Notes under the pieces: model-generated
The model's database searches: none
What the model saw: only the letters and a program-made list of their open reading frames with translations
What the model was told of the DNA's origin: nothing
Translations under genes and position numbers: made by a program
Shown here: one piece after another, positions 3,360 to 6,240 of the stretch
Layout of the letters: each line of letters opens with the position of its first letter
Numbering within the stretch: position 1 is the first letter of the stretch
DNA from: Paludibacteraceae bacterium
GTDB taxonomy: Bacteria; Bacteroidota; Bacteroidia; Bacteroidales; Paludibacteraceae
DNA: 6,240 nucleotides
Assembly: GCA_017550055.1 (NCBI GenBank)
Contig: JAFYMM010000354.1
Coordinates: 1-6,240 of the forward strand
Reading direction: 5' to 3'

Positions 3360-6240
3360 CAACAAGATGGTTATACCTCTTTGCCATATTTTTGTGGTTT
3401 TGAAAATCCAGAAGATACTGCAGGTACATATGGTTGGAAGTTTGAAAAGCGTGCAAAAGTTGGTCATACTTTCTCTGTAGGGGAGGTTGTGCATCGTATG
3501 GGTAGTCATGCTATGTATGTATCTACCGATTCTGCAAGAACTGCTGATTATTCTTTTACAACATCGGGTAGTGTGGTAATTGCATATAAATCTTTTTATT
3601 TGGCTGCAGGTAAATATGATTTGATGTTTGAATATCGTTTGCAAGGTGAAGACCATGAAGACTCGGATGTAATGCGAGTGGCGTTTTTGCGTGGGCAGAA
3701 GCCAACAACCACATCAATGGGTACATTCCCTCAATACGCGTTGGACAATAAATTTGTGAGTTCGAAAGGTGAAGAGGTCTTCAAAACTACATTGTGGACT
3801 CAAGTAGAAGGACAAGTTGAGGCTCCTGATTCAGGATATTATTATTTGGTTTTCTTGTTTAAGGAAGATGGTGATAAGAATGTATATGCACCTGGGCCTT
3901 GTATTGATAATATACAATTTGACCGTGCAAAATCGCCTAATTCATGTGCAACTAAACCATCTAATATCCTCATTGACAAAGAGGCGACAGGAATAAAATT
4001 GACATGGACGGGTAGAGCAACTGAGTATGAAATAATGTATAATAAAGTTAGTTCTTTGAAAGATACTGCGGTAACTATAATTAAAGGAATAACTACTACA
4101 GAATATTCGATACCGTATGCAACAATACCTGAGGGAGTTTATAACTTCAGAGTTAGAGCGTTGTGTGCGACAGATACAAGTATGTGGGTTGAAAAGGCAA
4201 ACTATATAGTGTATGATGATGCGAAGCATTGTTTGAATTATATGGACTTTACTAATGACGCTACTGCATGTTTTTTTGGAACATTTGATAGTCCTAAAGA
4301 GCAAAATCGTGCGATAGATTATGGTTATGAAAGTCGCCATAGTATTCATACTGTGCATTATATGCAAGATGAGTATGACCGTTTGACTGGTTATCAATTG
4401 AAAACAGTGCCTGAAGGTGAGATGGCGTCGGTGCGTTTGGGTAACTGGACTGAAGGTCCTCATAGTGATTCTCCTACTTCAGATAAAGGTTCGCCTTCTG
4501 GGGTTATAGAATATACATATACTATACCTAAGGATAAATCTGTATTGTTGTTGAAATATGCTGCTGTGTTGCAATATGCAGCGCATCATGCTCCAAGTGA
4601 GCAAACAAGTATAAAGGTGGAAATTGTGAATACTGCAGTGGGTCGTGAACGTGTATTAGCGTGTGCTTCGGCTGATTTTAATGCTCGTGACGTATCTGAG
4701 GGTAATACTCGTGGTTGGAAAACATATCAACCTAAAGAGGGTGAGGTTATATCGCATGAATGTCCGATAAAATGGTTGGATTGGACTACTTTGGGTATTA
4801 ACTTGGCTGACCACATGGGTACTACTGTGAAGATTCGTATTAAATTGACTGCATGTGTGGCAAATTATCACTTCGCGTATGGATATTTTGTGTTGGATTG
4901 TACTGAAGGTGAAATTGAGGGTATGAGTTGTACTGAAAAAGCAGATACATTGTTCGTTCCTTCTGGCTTTAAATATTTATGGTATGTGCAAGGTGATGCA
5001 AATAAGACTCCTGTAAGCACTGAACAATATTTTGTAGTACCTGAGGATGAAATAAATTCTTATTCTGTGGATTTGATATATCCTGAAGATAATGGTTGCT
5101 ATTTTACTTTGAATGCTAATGTGTGGCCTCGTATTCCACAAGTGGCTATGGATTATGTGTCTGCGCCTCAAAATTGTGTGAATTATGTGAAGTTGATAAA
5201 TAAGAGTAAGATGGTTGACTTGAAGATGGATAAAGAGGGTAATATTATTGATACATTGGATGTTGCCTCGTCTGTTGCTTCAATTAAAGATTATTATTTT
5301 GAAATAAGAAGTGATAAAAATACTGTTTTTGAGAATGGTATGACCGTGTCATCTGACCCTTCTATGCGTATTATTGTTCCAAGTGAGGGTGATACTTTTG
5401 TTGTTGTTATGAAAGGTATGTTCAATACATGTGAAGATATTAAAGAGTATGAGTTGAAAGTGCCAGAATTGCAACCTTCTTTTGCTGAAACTGTACGTTA
5501 TGTTTGTAATGGTAGTGAAGTAGAATTTAATGGAAAAACATATACTGAACCTGGTGTTTATATTGATACATTACAATCTATATATGGATGTGATTCAATA
5601 TTGCAATTGACATTAGAAACTTTGGTTGCAGATACAATAGTTATTGACACCATGCTTTGTACTTCTGAGTTGCCGTTTGTTTGGAATGTACATACAGAGT
5701 CAGATACTTTGATGCAAGGTGGGGTTTATGAGAAAGGCGTTGTAAGTTCGTTAGGTTGTGATTCATTATATTATATTTTGAATTTGGATGTGTTGGAATC
5801 TTTGATTTTGAGTTTTGATATGCCTACTATATGTGCTGACGACGATATGGTTGAGATAGATTATACTATAAATAGTGGTAAGTTGACTGGTTATAGTGTA
5901 GCATATTCGGATAAGGCAAAAAATGCAGGATTTGAAGATGTTGAAATGTTGGATAGTGTAGGTGATATAGAATCTATAAAATTGATTTTGCCGGAAAATA
6001 TAAAACCAAATAGTTATGAAGTTGAATTTATATTCTATAATAGCGATTGTGGTAACGTAGATACAACATTGGTATTTGATGTATTATATCCTAATAGTGT
6101 TATTGCTCAACGCTGGAATGATGTTTTGGCGGTTAAGAATAGCGATTATAATGGAGGATATGAATTTGTGGCTTATCAATGGTTTTTGAATGGTATGCCA
6201 TTGGAAGGATTTACTACATCTCAATATTATACAGGTGCTA
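3297..6240 (+). CDS. Gene B: tandem paralogue of gene A, secreted multidomain surface protein (3'-truncated by window)
   Basis: An open frame runs from ATG 3297 through 981 complete codons to 6239 with no stop, and continues past the window. The start is supported by the signal peptide it begins (Lys at 2, hydrophobic core, VYG then QQ). Residue order: signal 1-21; choice-of-anchor-J/MAM-like domain 26-209 (LPYFCGFE, ending CIDNIQF); FN3 220-307 (IKLTWTG, YEIMYNK, YNFRVRA); conserved Bacteroidales beta domain 312-545 (TVPEGE, SVRLGNW, WLDWTTLGINL); Ig-like 546-610; PKD-like 616-723; two Cys/GCDS repeats 735-776 and 784-832; beta module 833-932; start of the pre-terminal Ig-like module 933-981 (YQWFLNGMPLEG). 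Trp 6180 aligns with gene A Trp 2821, which lies 420 nt before the end of gene A. Gene B should therefore end near 6600, at about 1100 residues, with a T9SS sorting domain; that end is not visible. The role is inferred to match gene A: a surface adhesin or scaffold. Confidence 0.92.
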   Translation, partial: MKFIQNTLLIILLSVGLVVYGQQDGYTSLPYFCGFENPEDTAGTYGWKFEKRAKVGHTFSVGEVVHRMGSHAMYVSTDSARTADYSFTTSGSVVIAYKSFYLAAGKYDLMFEYRLQGEDHEDSDVMRVAFLRGQKPTTTSMGTFPQYALDNKFVSSKGEEVFKTTLWTQVEGQVEAPDSGYYYLVFLFKEDGDKNVYAPGPCIDNIQFDRAKSPNSCATKPSNILIDKEATGIKLTWTGRATEYEIMYNKVSSLKDTAVTIIKGITTTEYSIPYATIPEGVYNFRVRALCATDTSMWVEKANYIVYDDAKHCLNYMDFTNDATACFFGTFDSPKEQNRAIDYGYESRHSIHTVHYMQDEYDRLTGYQLKTVPEGEMASVRLGNWTEGPHSDSPTSDKGSPSGVIEYTYTIPKDKSVLLLKYAAVLQYAAHHAPSEQTSIKVEIVNTAVGRERVLACASADFNARDVSEGNTRGWKTYQPKEGEVISHECPIKWLDWTTLGINLADHMGTTVKIRIKLTACVANYHFAYGYFVLDCTEGEIEGMSCTEKADTLFVPSGFKYLWYVQGDANKTPVSTEQYFVVPEDEINSYSVDLIYPEDNGCYFTLNANVWPRIPQVAMDYVSAPQNCVNYVKLINKSKMVDLKMDKEGNIIDTLDVASSVASIKDYYFEIRSDKNTVFENGMTVSSDPSMRIIVPSEGDTFVVVMKGMFNTCEDIKEYELKVPELQPSFAETVRYVCNGSEVEFNGKTYTEPGVYIDTLQSIYGCDSILQLTLETLVADTIVIDTMLCTSELPFVWNVHTESDTLMQGGVYEKGVVSSLGCDSLYYILNLDVLESLILSFDMPTICADDDMVEIDYTINSGKLTGYSVAYSDKAKNAGFEDVEMLDSVGDIESIKLILPENIKPNSYEVEFIFYNSDCGNVDTTLVFDVLYPNSVIAQRWNDVLAVKNSDYNGGYEFVAYQWFLNGMPLEGFTTSQYYTGA
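3372..3923 (+). other. Gene B N-terminal choice-of-anchor-J/MAM-like jelly-roll domain
   Basis: The domain opens LPYFCGFEN with a nearby Trp (YGWKFEK), passes through LAAGKYDLMFEYRLQGE (gene A: LPKGTYDLSFTWKCEGE), and closes PGPCIDNIQF. The collinear match to gene A supports the same fold. Unlike gene A it has a Cys in the LPYF-x-GFE motif and another at the closing strand, which could pair as a domain-closing disulfide. Confidence 0.63.
3954..4217 (+). other. Gene B fibronectin type III domain
   Basis: FN3 landmarks: IKLTWTGRA with the strand B Trp, YEIMYNK in strand C, and GVYNFRVRALC in strand F. It exits through DTSMWV and VYDDAKHC, the linker also seen in gene A. Probable spacer or binding domain. 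Confidence 0.72.
4230..4931 (+). other. Gene B conserved Bacteroidales beta domain (SVRLGNW domain), variant form
   Basis: The same block as gene A 880-1593: IDYGYES, HTVHY, TVPEGE, SVRLGNW, VLLLKYAAVLQ, WLDWTTLGINL, and a closing Cys pair. It differs at the end, where gene A has DCAPAGHFGYAY and gene B has CVANYHFAYGY. It also carries an extra Ser/Pro/Gly-rich loop after GNW (about 4461-4502). The fold is probably kept with a modified surface; the function is unknown. Confidence 0.58.
4932..5465 (+). other. Gene B Ig-like plus PKD-like tandem
   Basis: The Ig-like part (to about 5126) has FKYLWYVQGD and NSYSVDLIYPEDNGCYF. The PKD-like part (about 5142-5465) has NYVKLINKS, YYFEIRSD, and DTFVVVMKGMFNTCEDI before LKVPEL. 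Order and spacing follow gene A 1594-2094 although the sequence has diverged widely. The PKD assignment is tentative. Confidence 0.45.
5499..5792 (+). repeat. Gene B paired Cys repeats (C-x-x ... GCDS type)
   Basis: Copy 1 (5499-5624) reads VCNGSEVEFNGKTY, PGVYIDTL, then GCDSILQLTL. Copy 2 (5646-5792) reads LCTSELPFVW, a longer loop, GGVYEKG, then GCDSLYYILNLDV. Both keep GCDS, unlike gene A copy 2. A disulfide between the two Cys of each copy is plausible. These modules precede the C-terminal beta and Ig-like modules, as in gene A. Confidence 0.75.
5793..6239 (+). other. Gene B beta module and start of pre-terminal Ig-like module
   Basis: 5793-6092 is beta-rich (PTICADDDMVEIDYTI, NSYEVEFIFYNSDCG), matching gene A 2410-2733. 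From 6093 the pre-terminal module begins with NSVIAQRWNDVLAV, NGGYEF and YQWFLNGMPLEG, and is cut by the window edge. This module lies directly upstream of the sorting domain in gene A, so a T9SS sorting domain is expected soon after the window ends. Confidence 0.55.

Noticed and set aside
3942..4463. 173-codon antisense frame opposite gene B
   Set aside because: No recognisable motif; it lies opposite the FN3 and SVRLGNW domain, whose match to gene A proves plus-strand coding.
1..6240. A catalytic domain such as a gingipain-type protease or glycoside hydrolase hidden in either protein
   Set aside because: All segments resolve into beta-sandwich-like or repeat modules; no Cys-His protease pair in context or acidic hydrolase motif was recognisable.

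Overview
The window suggests a member of Bacteroidota, most likely order Bacteroidales. The evidence is AT-rich DNA, signal peptides cleaved just before Gln, no Shine-Dalgarno sequence before the one visible start, and two secreted multidomain proteins with Bacteroidota-typical modules, the first ending in a type IX secretion system (T9SS) C-terminal sorting domain. No taxonomic marker is present, so the assignment rests on protein families only.

Layout: the plus strand holds two long tandem genes filling almost the whole window. Gene A is open from the left edge to a TAG at 3238-3240; its start codon lies just upstream of the window, and the first in-window codons encode most of its signal peptide. 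A 56-bp A-rich gap follows, with a perfect 9-bp tandem repeat but no clear terminator, promoter or Shine-Dalgarno site. Gene B starts at ATG 3297 and stays open for 981 codons to the right edge. No RNA gene, mobile element or CRISPR array was seen.

The two proteins are collinear paralogues. Both have, in order, a signal peptide, a choice-of-anchor-J/MAM-like jelly-roll domain, a fibronectin type III domain, a larger beta domain carrying TVPEGE..SVRLGNW, an Ig-like segment, a PKD-like segment, two Cys/GCDS repeats, a beta module and a pre-terminal Ig-like module with QW(Y/F)xNGxPxEG. Gene A then ends in a T9SS sorting domain; gene B runs off the window just inside the pre-terminal Ig-like module. 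By alignment it should need about 360 more bases and end in the same kind of domain.

The likely picture is an operon or tandem array of large secreted, cell-surface-attached proteins exported by Sec and then T9SS. All recognised domains are non-catalytic adhesion or carbohydrate-binding-like folds, so an adhesin or surface-scaffold role is the best inference; the ligand is unknown. I see no defence system, enzyme pathway or novel RNA element.
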